Source of the DNA: Sediminicola luteus | GTDB lineage: Bacteria > Bacteroidota > Bacteroidia > Flavobacteriales > Flavobacteriaceae | Length of the DNA stretch: 64,000 nt | Assembly (NCBI RefSeq): GCF_002514735.1 | Contig: NZ_NBWU01000004.1 | Span: forward strand, 613,334 to 677,333 | Direction of reading: 5' to 3' | In this document: positions 35,925 through 44,649 of the stretch, in pieces | Position numbering within the stretch: position 1 is the first letter of the stretch | How the letters are laid out: every line of letters starts with the position of its first letter | Made by a program: the position numbers and the translations under genes | Notes under the pieces: generated by a model | The model's input: only the letters and a program-made list of their open reading frames with translations | What the model was told of the DNA's origin: nothing | Database searches by the model: none

Positions 35925-37628
35925 ATGGAGATTGCAGATTGGATTATTCTGGGCGGCACCCTATTGTTTATCGTAGCCTATGGTTTATATAAAACCCGAG
36001 GCAGTAAAAATGTATCGGACTATGTGTTGGGCGGCAAAGAGGCCAAATGGTGGACGATCGGCTTGTCGGTCATGGCGACCCAAGCCAGTGCCATAACCTT
36101 TTTATCGACCCCGGGCCAAGCCTACCACGACGGAATGGGCTTTGTACAATTCTACTTTGGCCTACCTATGGCCATGGTGGTCATTTGTATGGTCTTTATT
36201 CCCATTTATCATAAACTTAAGGTGTATACGGCCTATGAATTCCTCGAAAAACGCTTCGACCTCAAGACCCGTACCCTGGCCGCTATTTTGTTCTTGATCC
36301 AAAGAGGATTGGCAGCCGGTATCACCATTTATGCCCCGTCGATCATACTATCGGCCATCTTGGGCTGGGATTTGACCGTATTGAACATTATTATCGGGGT
36401 ACTGGTTATTATCTATACGGTTTCTGGCGGGACCAAGGCGGTAAACGTAACCCAAAAGCAGCAGATGTTCATTATTATGGGCGGTATGTTCGTGGCCTTC
36501 TTTTTTATCCTTGGATTTTTACCTCAGGATATCGGTTTGGACAAAGTGTTAAAGATCGCCGCGGCCACCGATAAGTTGAACATTCTCGATTTTACCTTCG
36601 ATACCGATAGTCGATATACCTTTTGGAGCGGTATTACCGGAGGCTTTTTTTTAATGCTCTCTTATTTTGGTACCGATCAAAGTCAGGTACAGCGTTATCT
36701 CTCCGGCAAATCGGTACGAGAAAGCCAATTGGGCTTGATCTTCAACGGTATCCTCAAAGTACCCATGCAGTTCTTTATATTGTTCGTGGGTATAGCCGTA
36801 TTCGTTTTCTTTCAGTACAATTCGTCACCACTAAACTTTAACCCCTCGGCCACCGCCGCTGTAAAAAGCTCGGAATACGCCCAAGATTATGCCTTGTTGG
36901 AACAGGCGCATCAGGCCATAGAAGTCGAGAAGAAAACAGCTCAAAACCGTTTTGTGTCCGCTTTGGAGACCAAGGAGTATACTTCCATAGAACAGGCCAA
37001 GCGCAATATCGCCAAGGTTCATGAAAAAGAGCAACAGAATAGGGATGCCGCCAAGGCCTTGATCAAAAAGGCCGATAGTTCGGCCGAGACCAATGACAAA
37101 GATTATGTCTTTATCCATTTTATACTACATTATCTGCCTACCGGTCTTATAGGCTTGCTTTTGGCGGTCATACTTTCGGCGGCCATGTCGTCTACGGCTT
37201 CCGAACTAAATGCCCTGGGAACCATCAGTGCCTTGGATCTTTATAAACGGAATACGGCCAACCTTACACCAGAAAAAGAAGTTCAGGTGTCTAAGGCCTT
37301 TACCCTACTTTGGGGTCTGGTAGCTATTGGCATCGCCTGTGTGGCCAATCTTTTCGATAATTTGATCCAACTGGTGAATATTATTGGCTCTATTTTCTAC
37401 GGTAACGTATTGGGTATTTTCCTATTGGCCTTTTTCTTTAAGTTCATTAAAGGCAATGCCGTTTTTGTAGCGGCCATTTTCACCCAGATCATCGTAATCA
37501 TCGGCTGGTATAACGATTGGATGTCGTACCTATGGCTCAACGCTTTCGGTTGTGCCTTGGTCATCATTTTGGCTTCCGTTTTTGAAGTATTCGACAAGAC
37601 CCTGAAAAAACCACCGGTAAACGCCTAA
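35925..37628 (+). CDS. Sodium:solute symporter family transporter
   Basis: A 567-residue SSS-family permease with about 13-14 helices. Family segments include GGKEAKWWTIGLSVMATQAS in the first repeat and the symporter signature region GITGGFFLMLSYFGTDQSQV; the C-terminal half has LAVILSAAMSSTASELNALG. It carries an unusual polar insertion of about 95 residues (roughly 315-400, rich in E, K and A). The substrate is unknown, but pairing with a PIG-L deacetylase suggests an amino sugar or related compound. Confidence 0.9.
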   Translation: MEIADWIILGGTLLFIVAYGLYKTRGSKNVSDYVLGGKEAKWWTIGLSVMATQASAITFLSTPGQAYHDGMGFVQFYFGLPMAMVVICMVFIPIYHKLKVYTAYEFLEKRFDLKTRTLAAILFLIQRGLAAGITIYAPSIILSAILGWDLTVLNIIIGVLVIIYTVSGGTKAVNVTQKQQMFIIMGGMFVAFFFILGFLPQDIGLDKVLKIAAATDKLNILDFTFDTDSRYTFWSGITGGFFLMLSYFGTDQSQVQRYLSGKSVRESQLGLIFNGILKVPMQFFILFVGIAVFVFFQYNSSPLNFNPSATAAVKSSEYAQDYALLEQAHQAIEVEKKTAQNRFVSALETKEYTSIEQAKRNIAKVHEKEQQNRDAAKALIKKADSSAETNDKDYVFIHFILHYLPTGLIGLLLAVILSAAMSSTASELNALGTISALDLYKRNTANLTPEKEVQVSKAFTLLWGLVAIGIACVANLFDNLIQLVNIIGSIFYGNVLGIFLLAFFFKFIKGNAVFVAAIFTQIIVIIGWYNDWMSYLWLNAFGCALVIILASVFEVFDKTLKKPPVNA

Positions 37629-37640
37629 ACCCCAAATGAT

Positions 37641-38348
37641 ATGAAAAAAATAGTATTGCTTATCAGCTGTGTTGCTATCATCCAATCCAGCTTGGCCCAA
37701 AACCTTAGCGGCACCCAACTCTTGGATAAATCCATTGCCTTTCACGACCCGGATGGAAAATGGGAACATTTTAAAGCCGATTTTACGGTAACCATGGAGA
37801 CCCCGAGCCGTCCGAAACGGGTCAGTGCCATTTCCATGGATTTCCAAAAGCAGTTGTTCGCGCTTAAGGTGAAACAAAACGGCAATGAACTAGATTACGA
37901 AATCAATGGTGATGCTTGCAAAACCAGGCTAAACGGTTCCGCGGATGTTGCCCAAGCCACCAAGGATTCATTGCGTTTAACCTGCGACCGTGGGCGTATG
38001 ATGAAAGACTACTACACCTATTTATACGGCTTACCTATGAAATTAAAAGACAAGGGCACCCATATTGATCCAAAAGTGACCAAAAAGACCTTTAAAGGAA
38101 AGGAATACTGGGTACTTAAGGCCACCTATGATGCCGAGGTGGGCAAAGATACCTGGTATTTTTATTTCGACCCCAAGACCTTTGCAATGGAGACCTATCA
38201 ATTCTATCACGATGAGTCTAAAAACGATGGGGAATACATTCTATTGGAAGGTATGGAAACCATAAACGGGATACATATGCCCAAAACCCGAAAATGGTAT
38301 TACAACAAGGACGATAAATTTTTGGGTACCGATGTTTTGAGTAAGTAA
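37641..38348 (+). CDS. Exported DUF6503-like protein
   Basis: A 235-residue protein with a clear signal peptide (IVLLISCVAIIQSSLAQ) and a beta-rich body, consistent with the lipid- or hydrophobic-ligand-carrier-like fold of DUF6503 proteins from Bacteroidota. Motifs include DYYTYLYGLPMKLKDKGTH and TWYFYFDPKTFAMETYQFYH. It follows the symporter by 12 bases and is probably in its operon. No catalytic residues are evident; function unknown. Confidence 0.8.
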   Translation: MKKIVLLISCVAIIQSSLAQNLSGTQLLDKSIAFHDPDGKWEHFKADFTVTMETPSRPKRVSAISMDFQKQLFALKVKQNGNELDYEINGDACKTRLNGSADVAQATKDSLRLTCDRGRMMKDYYTYLYGLPMKLKDKGTHIDPKVTKKTFKGKEYWVLKATYDAEVGKDTWYFYFDPKTFAMETYQFYHDESKNDGEYILLEGMETINGIHMPKTRKWYYNKDDKFLGTDVLSK

Positions 38349-38524
38349 TCGACCTGGATTCAAGCATGGATACTCAATAACCTTTTGTATAAAAACATCG
38401 GTGAAACGTGTGTTTTTACCGTCTAACGCAACCAAAATGTTAAAATAACAGTAAACTACCTTTATTTTACACGGTTTTCACCCCCTTGGCGTTATACAGA
38501 TGTACCCAATCTTAAAACGCCACC

Positions 38525-39493
38525 ATGCGCCTACTTAACACCAGTTACCGTTTTTGGTTAGTCCTATTCATTGGAGTTATTTTACTACCTCTCGGTTGTA
38601 GTAAAGACGATGGGCCAGAAGGTCCTTTGTCCGACACTGAAGGAGTTGTAGACGAAGACAACCCGGAAAGGATCGCTGCCAAGCAGCTGTACCAAAGTTT
38701 ATACGTTACTTCCACTACACAAAATGCCGACCCGAGCTGGTCGGGCAATTTCGACGATTGTAATGCCGGACAAACCGCAGATCTTACACGTCATAAAATA
38801 TTACAACGCGTATCTTACTACCGAAATATGGTCGGTTTGGAAAATACCATTACCGAAAACACCCAAAAAAGTAGCATTGCCCAGCAAACCGCCTATTTAA
38901 TGGCAGCCAACAATCGTTTGGACCATAACCCGGGTTCCGATTGGAAATGTTATTCGGAAGATGGTAAGACCGGAGCCGGAAACTCTTTATTGACCACCGC
39001 CCATAATGCCGAGGCCGTAGACGCCTATATTCGTGATCGGGGTGCCAATAATGGACCCGTGGGCCATAGAAGATGGTTGTTATTCCCCAGGCTTACCGAA
39101 ATCGGGATCGGGAATACCAGTCAGAGCAACGCCCTTTGGGTATTGGGCAATTACGGCCCTGTACCCGATAACGCCCCAGAATTCATTGCCTGGCCGCCAA
39201 AAGGGTATGTTCCCAGTCACTTGGTTTTTGAACGTTGGTCATTCTCTGTGGCCCAGGCCGATTTTTCGGAAGCCCAGGTAAAGGTGACCAATGCCCGCAA
39301 TCAAGAATTCGCACTGACCGTAGAGGAACTGGTAGATGGTTTCGGAGACCCAACCATCGTATTCATTCCCCAGGATTTGGAAACCGATATCACAGGTGAC
39401 ATCCCTTATACCGTAACCATTAGCAATGTACAAGTAAACGGGGAAACGAAAGAATACAGCTATACGGTGACCCTTTTTAATGTGAATGAGTAA
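38525..39493 (+). CDS. CAP-domain (SCP-like) lipoprotein
   Basis: A 322-residue exported protein with lipoprotein signal ending LPLGC (Cys about 25), a short acidic linker (SKDDGPEGPLSDTEG) and a CAP/SCP domain. CAP features are the histidine in NNRLDHNPGSDWKCY and the GPVGHRRWLLFP motif. The C-terminal 90 residues look like an extra beta domain. CAP proteins have varied extracellular roles; a function cannot be assigned. It converges with nadD four bases downstream. Confidence 0.87.
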   Translation: MRLLNTSYRFWLVLFIGVILLPLGCSKDDGPEGPLSDTEGVVDEDNPERIAAKQLYQSLYVTSTTQNADPSWSGNFDDCNAGQTADLTRHKILQRVSYYRNMVGLENTITENTQKSSIAQQTAYLMAANNRLDHNPGSDWKCYSEDGKTGAGNSLLTTAHNAEAVDAYIRDRGANNGPVGHRRWLLFPRLTEIGIGNTSQSNALWVLGNYGPVPDNAPEFIAWPPKGYVPSHLVFERWSFSVAQADFSEAQVKVTNARNQEFALTVEELVDGFGDPTIVFIPQDLETDITGDIPYTVTISNVQVNGETKEYSYTVTLFNVNE

Positions 39494-39496
39494 CGG

Positions 39497-40081
39497 TCAA
39501 TTCCGGTAAAAATTCATCTCATCCATATATTCCCAAGCACCAGTGGGGATCAGTGGGCGGATATTCTTGCCCAATGCGTGATGCTTCCGGATAAAAGTGG
39601 CCGAAATTTCCATAATAGGGGCATTCACCTGATGTATTTTTGGATGGCCTTCAAATCGGTGGGCTATTGCGCCCTCCGAAATGCGCGGATACATATACAC
39701 CTCATGATGCTCTAAGATTACCTCATAGTTTTTCCACTTGTGAAACCCTTTTAGGTTGTCTTCGCCCATCAGCAAAGAAAAACTGTGGCCTGGGTATTTT
39801 TCAAGCAAATGGATTAAGGTATCTACGGTATAATTCGGTTGTTTCAGTTTAAACTCGATATCGGACACCAACAGTTTCGGGTAGTCTTTAATCGCCTCAT
39901 ATACCAATTGGTAGCGGTGGTTATCGGCCAGTAAACTCTTTTTTTGTTTAAACGGACTACGCGGGGTAACCACGAACCATACTTCATCGAGATCGGTAAA
40001 CTCTACCATATGGTTGGCTATGGCCAAATGCCCAATATGAATGGGGTTGAAGGTGCCGAAATAGAGTCCGATTCTTTTCAT
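39497..40081 (-). CDS. nadD: Nicotinate-nucleotide adenylyltransferase NadD
   Basis: Transfers AMP to nicotinate mononucleotide in NAD synthesis. The 194-residue protein starts with the nucleotidyltransferase signature GLYFGTFNPIHIGHLAIA (including the HxGH motif) and has ISATFIRKHHALGKNIRPLI, the ISxTxxR motif, near the end. It is the third gene of the yicC-gmk-nadD run, six bases after gmk. Confidence 0.95.
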   Translation of the reverse strand: MKRIGLYFGTFNPIHIGHLAIANHMVEFTDLDEVWFVVTPRSPFKQKKSLLADNHRYQLVYEAIKDYPKLLVSDIEFKLKQPNYTVDTLIHLLEKYPGHSFSLLMGEDNLKGFHKWKNYEVILEHHEVYMYPRISEGAIAHRFEGHPKIHQVNAPIMEISATFIRKHHALGKNIRPLIPTGAWEYMDEMNFYRN

Positions 40082-40087
40082 TACACC

Positions 40088-40663
40088 CTATTCTTTAGCA
40101 ATAAAATCGGCGACCAATTGTTCGGCCTCCTTTAAGGCTACGTCCAAGTCGTAGTTTTTGATTATGGTATCGAACTGGGGTGCCGTAGCCAATTCTACCG
40201 AAGCCTTAGCCACCCGCATATTGATCTTGTCCTCACTTTCGGTACTCCGTTTTTTTAACCTAATCTTCAATTCGTCTACCGAAGGGGGTTTTACAAAAAC
40301 CGCCAAGGTCTCTTTGGGGAATTTCTTTTTGATCCGTAATCCACCCACCACATCGATATCGAAAATCACGTTTTTACCTTCGGCCCAAAGGCGCTCTACC
40401 TCCGATTTTAAGGTACCATAGAAACAATCGCGATATACTTCTTCCCACTCTAAAAAATCGTCGCTTTTAATGTGGTTTTTAAAGGTATCGAGCGACAAGA
40501 AGTAATAATGTTGCCCATCGACCTCTTCTCCTCTACTCGCCCGGGTAGTAGCCGACACGGAAAAGGCTAGGTTCAGCTCAGGTTGTTTTAATAAATGTCT
40601 TACTATAGTGGTTTTACCGCTTCCGGATGGGGCGGAAAATATAATCAGCTTGCCTCCTGCCAT
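40088..40663 (-). CDS. gmk: Guanylate kinase
   Basis: Phosphorylates GMP or dGMP to the diphosphate. The 191-residue product has the P-loop FSAPSGSGKTTIVRHL at the N-terminus and the GMP-binding SATTRASRGEEVDGQHYYFL segment. Its start overlaps the yicC stop by one base, indicating translational coupling. Confidence 0.96.
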   Translation of the reverse strand: MAGGKLIIFSAPSGSGKTTIVRHLLKQPELNLAFSVSATTRASRGEEVDGQHYYFLSLDTFKNHIKSDDFLEWEEVYRDCFYGTLKSEVERLWAEGKNVIFDIDVVGGLRIKKKFPKETLAVFVKPPSVDELKIRLKKRSTESEDKINMRVAKASVELATAPQFDTIIKNYDLDVALKEAEQLVADFIAKE

Positions 40664-41520
40664 TACAATACGTTTAACATCTGTTCCTTGATCTTTTCCA
40701 ACTCATCCTTCATTTGGACCACCAATTGCTGCATAGGGGCATAATTCGCCTTGGAACCGATAGTATTGATCTCGCGACCTATTTCCTGACAGATAAAACC
40801 CAACTTTTTTCCGTTGGAGTCCGCCGTAGCCAAAGTGGTCGAAAAATAGTCTAAATGGTTGGCCAAACGCACCTTTTCTTCGGTAATGTCATATTTCTCC
40901 AAGTAATAGATCATTTCCTGTTCAAAACGATTCGCATCTACCTCGGTCTTAAGGTCGGCAACGGCTTTTTCCAAGCGCTCACGTAAAGAAGTACTACGCT
41001 CGGGATCCATGGTCACCACTTGGGCCAGCAAATCTTTTAAATTATGGATCCGTTTTTTGAAATCGGCTTCCAATACGGCCCCCTCCGAAGTTCTGAAATC
41101 GATAATCTCGGCCAAGGCTGCCTGCAGACTTTCTTTGATGGCTACATATTCTTTCGGATCCAATTCTTCGCGATCGGTTTTGGTCGCATCGGGTAAACGC
41201 AGGGCCATTTCCATCAACTTAAGCTCCTCACCTGCCGAAATATCGGCCAATTGGGCCATATACCTACGCACTACCCCGCTATTGACCGAAGTAGGTGCAT
41301 CGTCTCCCGTGAACTCGAGATAGAGTGAAAAGTCGACTTTACCCCGTACCATGGCATTGGCGATCATTTTTCGCATTTCCAGCTCTTTTTCCCTATATGC
41401 AGAAGGAATACGTGCGTTAAGGTCGAGGTTTTTACTGTTGAGGGATTTGATTTCTATGGTAATCTTTTTGGAGGGCAATTGTAGTACATGCTTCCCAAAA
41501 CCCGTCATGGATAAGATCAT
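40663..41520 (-). CDS. YicC/YloC-family endoribonuclease
   Basis: A 285-residue protein of the YicC family, shown in some bacteria to be an endoribonuclease. It starts with MILSMTGFGK and has IEIKSLNSKNLDLNARIP, both family hallmarks, and ends with GFICQEIGREINTIGSKAN and a helical tail. First gene of the yicC-gmk-nadD operon, a common order in Bacteroidota; a consensus promoter lies 18 bases upstream. Confidence 0.94.
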   Translation of the reverse strand: MILSMTGFGKHVLQLPSKKITIEIKSLNSKNLDLNARIPSAYREKELEMRKMIANAMVRGKVDFSLYLEFTGDDAPTSVNSGVVRRYMAQLADISAGEELKLMEMALRLPDATKTDREELDPKEYVAIKESLQAALAEIIDFRTSEGAVLEADFKKRIHNLKDLLAQVVTMDPERSTSLRERLEKAVADLKTEVDANRFEQEMIYYLEKYDITEEKVRLANHLDYFSTTLATADSNGKKLGFICQEIGREINTIGSKANYAPMQQLVVQMKDELEKIKEQMLNVL

Positions 41521-41537
41521 AAATGGTCTACTTTCGG

Positions 41538-41545
41538 CAAAGGTA
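41538..41545 (-). promoter_or_regulatory. Bacteroidota -7 promoter element for yicC-gmk-nadD
   Basis: On the minus strand TACCTTTG matches TAnnTTTG and ends 18 bases before the yicC start codon. The spacing from promoter to start is typical for Flavobacteriaceae. Confidence 0.55.
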
Positions 41546-41598
41546 GTTAAAATAGGTCATTGGTAGATTTTTGCGTTCCAAAGTATATCAATCAAAAA

Positions 41599-41623
41599 AG
41601 CCCCTTCCGTTACGGAGGGGGCT
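41599..41623 (-). terminator. Intrinsic terminator of the DUF2911 gene
   Basis: AGCCCCTTCCG pairs with CGGAGGGGGCT (one G-T wobble) around a three-base loop. On the minus strand it is followed by six T residues. Confidence 0.85.
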
Positions 41624-41649
41624 CTTCAAATTTATGTTGAAACTTGGGC

Positions 41650-42495
41650 TTACATGCCACCCCATTCTTTAATGGAGTCTTCGTTCATTTTAACATAGTC
41701 GGCGTTTCCGGCAGCCTTGGCCTTGGCCAAAGAACCTTTGGCGGCTTCGATAGCACCTTTTTTATCGCCCATCTTGGCCAAAATCAACGATTGTCTGCGT
41801 TGTACCCAAAAAGCATCCGGGTTCATTTCGACTGCTTTGGCAATCCACTCTTTAGCTTTGTTCAAGTCTTTACCCGATTCGAAATAGTAAGAGGCGGCAG
41901 AATAATAATCGCCCCCAGATGGTCCGTTCATTACGGCATCGATACTTTTAGTAGTCTTGGCATCGGTTGGCACCTCGAAAGGAATAGCCACATAGGTTTT
42001 TTCCCAAAGGATACCCAAGGTAGCCCCGTTGTTGTGCAAATCGTCGATGGTCATAGTAAAGGTTTCGATATCCATGGGCATAGTCTCCACCTTACCATTT
42101 ACGATAGCACCCACCTTACTTGGGTCCCAATTCCTTGGCGTACCCCAATTATTGGTATCGCTATAGAAATACACCTTCCAAACGGCCTCGCCTGGCTCGG
42201 TAAAAATCGCATAGCTACCCGCTTTTAAATCTTTACCTCCCACTTTAACATCGTCACTAAAGGTTACTATGGTATTTTTGTTTGCACCGGTTCGCCATCT
42301 GCGACCATAAGGCACCAAATCGCCATAGATGGCACGACCTTTCATTGACGGACGCGAATACTCTACGGTTACATCGGTAAGGCCTACTTTCTGCTCTATT
42401 TTAGCAGCCGGACTAGGCTGCGGGGCATCGATTAACTGGGCAAAACCGAACTGGGCAACCAATACGGCCATACATGCCATTAAAAACTTCTTCAT
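41650..42495 (-). CDS. Exported DUF2911 protein with C-terminal TPR-like repeats
   Basis: A 281-residue exported protein: signal peptide (FLMACMAVLVAQFGFAQ), a DUF2911 domain (PSPAAKIEQKVGLTDVTVEY, then GRRWRTGANKNTIVTFSDDV), and a helical C-terminus with about two TPR-like repeats (AKEWIAKAVEMNPDAFWVQR). I place the start at the ATG at 42495, which begins the signal peptide; a longer frame to 42582 would run over the promoter and the end of the next gene. Function unknown. Confidence 0.88.
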   Translation of the reverse strand: MKKFLMACMAVLVAQFGFAQLIDAPQPSPAAKIEQKVGLTDVTVEYSRPSMKGRAIYGDLVPYGRRWRTGANKNTIVTFSDDVKVGGKDLKAGSYAIFTEPGEAVWKVYFYSDTNNWGTPRNWDPSKVGAIVNGKVETMPMDIETFTMTIDDLHNNGATLGILWEKTYVAIPFEVPTDAKTTKSIDAVMNGPSGGDYYSAASYYFESGKDLNKAKEWIAKAVEMNPDAFWVQRRQSLILAKMGDKKGAIEAAKGSLAKAKAAGNADYVKMNEDSIKEWGGM

Positions 42496-42518
42496 TGTGT
42501 TTGTTTTAGGGTTTTCCA

Positions 42519-42526
42519 CAAAAATA
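42519..42526 (-). promoter_or_regulatory. Bacteroidota -7 promoter element for the DUF2911 gene
   Basis: On the minus strand TATTTTTG matches TAnnTTTG, 24 bases before the ATG at 42495, supporting that start. Confidence 0.5.
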
Positions 42527-42569
42527 CGGAGAAGTAATGTTAAGAAAATCAAAAAATAACGTATGGAAA

Positions 42570-43694
42570 TCAACCAGCCCAAGGAAAGGCTTTAACACTA
42601 TAACCATCGGGGGTTTGTACGACCATATAATAAATTCCGCTTGGCAAAACTGATAAGTCCCACGCACCCTCCTTGGTATCTAAACGGGTAAAAGGCACAA
42701 CCAATTTACCCGTACCATCAAAAATAGAAGCCGTTAGCATCTTTGATTTCCCTGTAAATCGATAGCCTAAAAGCCCATTCTCGGCGCCAAATAATATTAT
42801 TTCATCGGCAACTGCTGCCCCGGTCGATTCTTCAGGTGTTTTTTCGAAGGGTATGGTTGCACGAAACAAATCATTCCAGAGTAATACACTCGGGGTCTGC
42901 CTTTCGAAATATTCCGAAGAGAGATAGTAATGTGCGGCTATACCACCTACCAAAGCTTCCATTTGTCCATAGGAAACCGAAAGGGTCGATTTTACACTTT
43001 CGGTCCCAAACAAGGATTCGGTATTACTTTTTTGCCACAGCAAAAAAGGCGCTAGGGTATCGGAATACCCCAAGAGAACCAGTCCGTTTTCCGTAGAATA
43101 ATCTGCACTGGTCACCAATCCGTTAACAGGGAAAGTGGCCACCTGCCGGGCCGTAAATTCACCGGGAATTTTGGGAATGGTATAGGCACGCGTATCCATG
43201 GACTTCCAGCGCTTTGTAAAAACTACTAGCGAATCGCCCTTAACTACTAGGGCTTCGGCGTCCCAATCGCTTTGTCCCGTTTCGTTTTCGGGTTGATCCG
43301 GATAGGTAAACCGTATGCTTTCGGCGGTAACTTTATTACTTTCCAAAGCAACCAATGGCACCCTATAAATGGTCAATTGCTTTCTGCTACCGGTATTATT
43401 ACCTATATCCCCGATATACAGAAAATCTTGGTCTTGGGCTAAATCTTCCCAATCAACATTTTCGGCATTTTCTATAACTATACTGCGCCCAATTTGCATT
43501 CCCAAACTATCCATAACATAAAGGCTTGGAGCGCCTCCAGAATCGTTATGACTAATCAATGAATCGTTATAAATTGCCAGTCCTGAGGTCTCTTTCAATG
43601 CCTCGGGTAGTATACCCAAACGTTTTACTTGAATTTGGGCACTGAGGGATACCATGGAAAAAAACAACCCTATGTAAACCAGTTTTAAGAACAT
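42570..43694 (-). CDS. Secreted beta-propeller-like protein with T9SS-type C-terminal tail
   Basis: A 374-residue exported protein with a signal peptide (LVYIGLFFSMVSLSAQ). The body has repeated strand-turn patterns (ETSGLAIYNDSLISHNDSGG, DWEDLAQDQDFLYIGDIGNN) resembling a propeller. The last 70 residues (ASIFDGTGKLVVPF, WDLSVLPSGIYYMVVQT) look like a type A T9SS sorting domain, so it may be secreted across the outer membrane and anchored or released. Enzymatic role unknown. It starts 126 bases from the divergent aquaporin gene. Confidence 0.75.
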   Translation of the reverse strand: MFLKLVYIGLFFSMVSLSAQIQVKRLGILPEALKETSGLAIYNDSLISHNDSGGAPSLYVMDSLGMQIGRSIVIENAENVDWEDLAQDQDFLYIGDIGNNTGSRKQLTIYRVPLVALESNKVTAESIRFTYPDQPENETGQSDWDAEALVVKGDSLVVFTKRWKSMDTRAYTIPKIPGEFTARQVATFPVNGLVTSADYSTENGLVLLGYSDTLAPFLLWQKSNTESLFGTESVKSTLSVSYGQMEALVGGIAAHYYLSSEYFERQTPSVLLWNDLFRATIPFEKTPEESTGAAVADEIILFGAENGLLGYRFTGKSKMLTASIFDGTGKLVVPFTRLDTKEGAWDLSVLPSGIYYMVVQTPDGYSVKAFPWAG

Positions 43695-43819
43695 CTTGAG
43701 GATGAAAAATAGATGGGTAAGATAATTTAAATTACTTCAACAAATCATCGCAATGTACCGATAAAAGATTAGATTTGTCCAGCAACTAACTAAATGGGAC
43801 CAGACCCACGACCAAACTT

Positions 43820-44497
43820 ATGACCGTACGTCCGAATCAACTATTTTCCGAGTTTTTAAGCACCTATATTCTCGTTTTTTGTGGCACCGGTGCTATGGTA
43901 GTCAATGAAGTAACCGGGGGATCTGTTACCCATGTGGGGGTTTGTTTGGTGTGGGGATTTGTGGTTTTGGCCATGATCTATGCCTTTGGCGAAATCAGTG
44001 GTGCCCATATGAACCCGGCCGTAACGGTAGCCTTTGCTGTAGCCAAAAAATTTGATTGGAAAAATGTGCCACCCTATGTATTGTCCCAATCCGTTGGGGC
44101 CCTATTGGCGAGTACCACCCTTTGGTTACTATTTCCGGCCAGTGAGTGGTTAGGGGGCACCCACCCGTCGGTAGACCCTTATTTTTCACCGGGAAGCACT
44201 TTTATCTTGGAATTCTTACTCACTTTCTTTTTAATGGTTACTATTATCAACGTGTCTACAGGATCCAAGGAAGTCGGGGCCATGGCCGGTTTGGCCATTG
44301 GTGGGGTGGTAATGTTGGAAGCCCTTTTCGCCGGCCCCATGACCAATGCCTCTATGAATCCGGCCCGCTCATTAGGTCCGAATCTCGTATCGGGCCATTA
44401 TCACGACCTTTGGATTTACCTATTGGCCCCTACTTTAGGTGCCATCTTTGCCGTGTTTACCTGTAAATGGGCCAAAGGCCCCAAATGTTGTGACTAA
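43820..44497 (+). CDS. Aquaporin (MIP family)
   Basis: Six-helix water channel of 225 residues with both pore NPA motifs, GAHMNPAVTVAF in the first half and ASMNPARSLGPNL in the second. The Arg right after the second NPA and the compact loop sizes suggest a water-selective channel rather than a glycerol facilitator, which is inference. C-terminus ends KGPKCCD with two cysteines. Divergent from the T9SS-type gene. Confidence 0.92.
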   Translation: MTVRPNQLFSEFLSTYILVFCGTGAMVVNEVTGGSVTHVGVCLVWGFVVLAMIYAFGEISGAHMNPAVTVAFAVAKKFDWKNVPPYVLSQSVGALLASTTLWLLFPASEWLGGTHPSVDPYFSPGSTFILEFLLTFFLMVTIINVSTGSKEVGAMAGLAIGGVVMLEALFAGPMTNASMNPARSLGPNLVSGHYHDLWIYLLAPTLGAIFAVFTCKWAKGPKCCD

Positions 44498-44581
44498 TCC
44501 CACCTAAACGACCTCACTTTAATACTAGGGTTCTAATTTGTATATTTAGTGCCGTCTGAGTAAATAGGAATCTTTACAAAT

Positions 44582-44600
44582 CCGTAGTGACCAACTACGG
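44582..44600. repeat. Hairpin in the leader of the M20 hydrolase gene
   Basis: CCGTAGT pairs with ACTACGG around five bases, followed by GAGGGG, about 50 bases before the ATG at 44650. No T-run follows, so a role as a leader structure is possible. Confidence 0.5.
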
Positions 44601-44649
44601 GAGGGGTACGTGTTTGCTCCACTAGCTAACTCTCAAATAATCCAACGCA

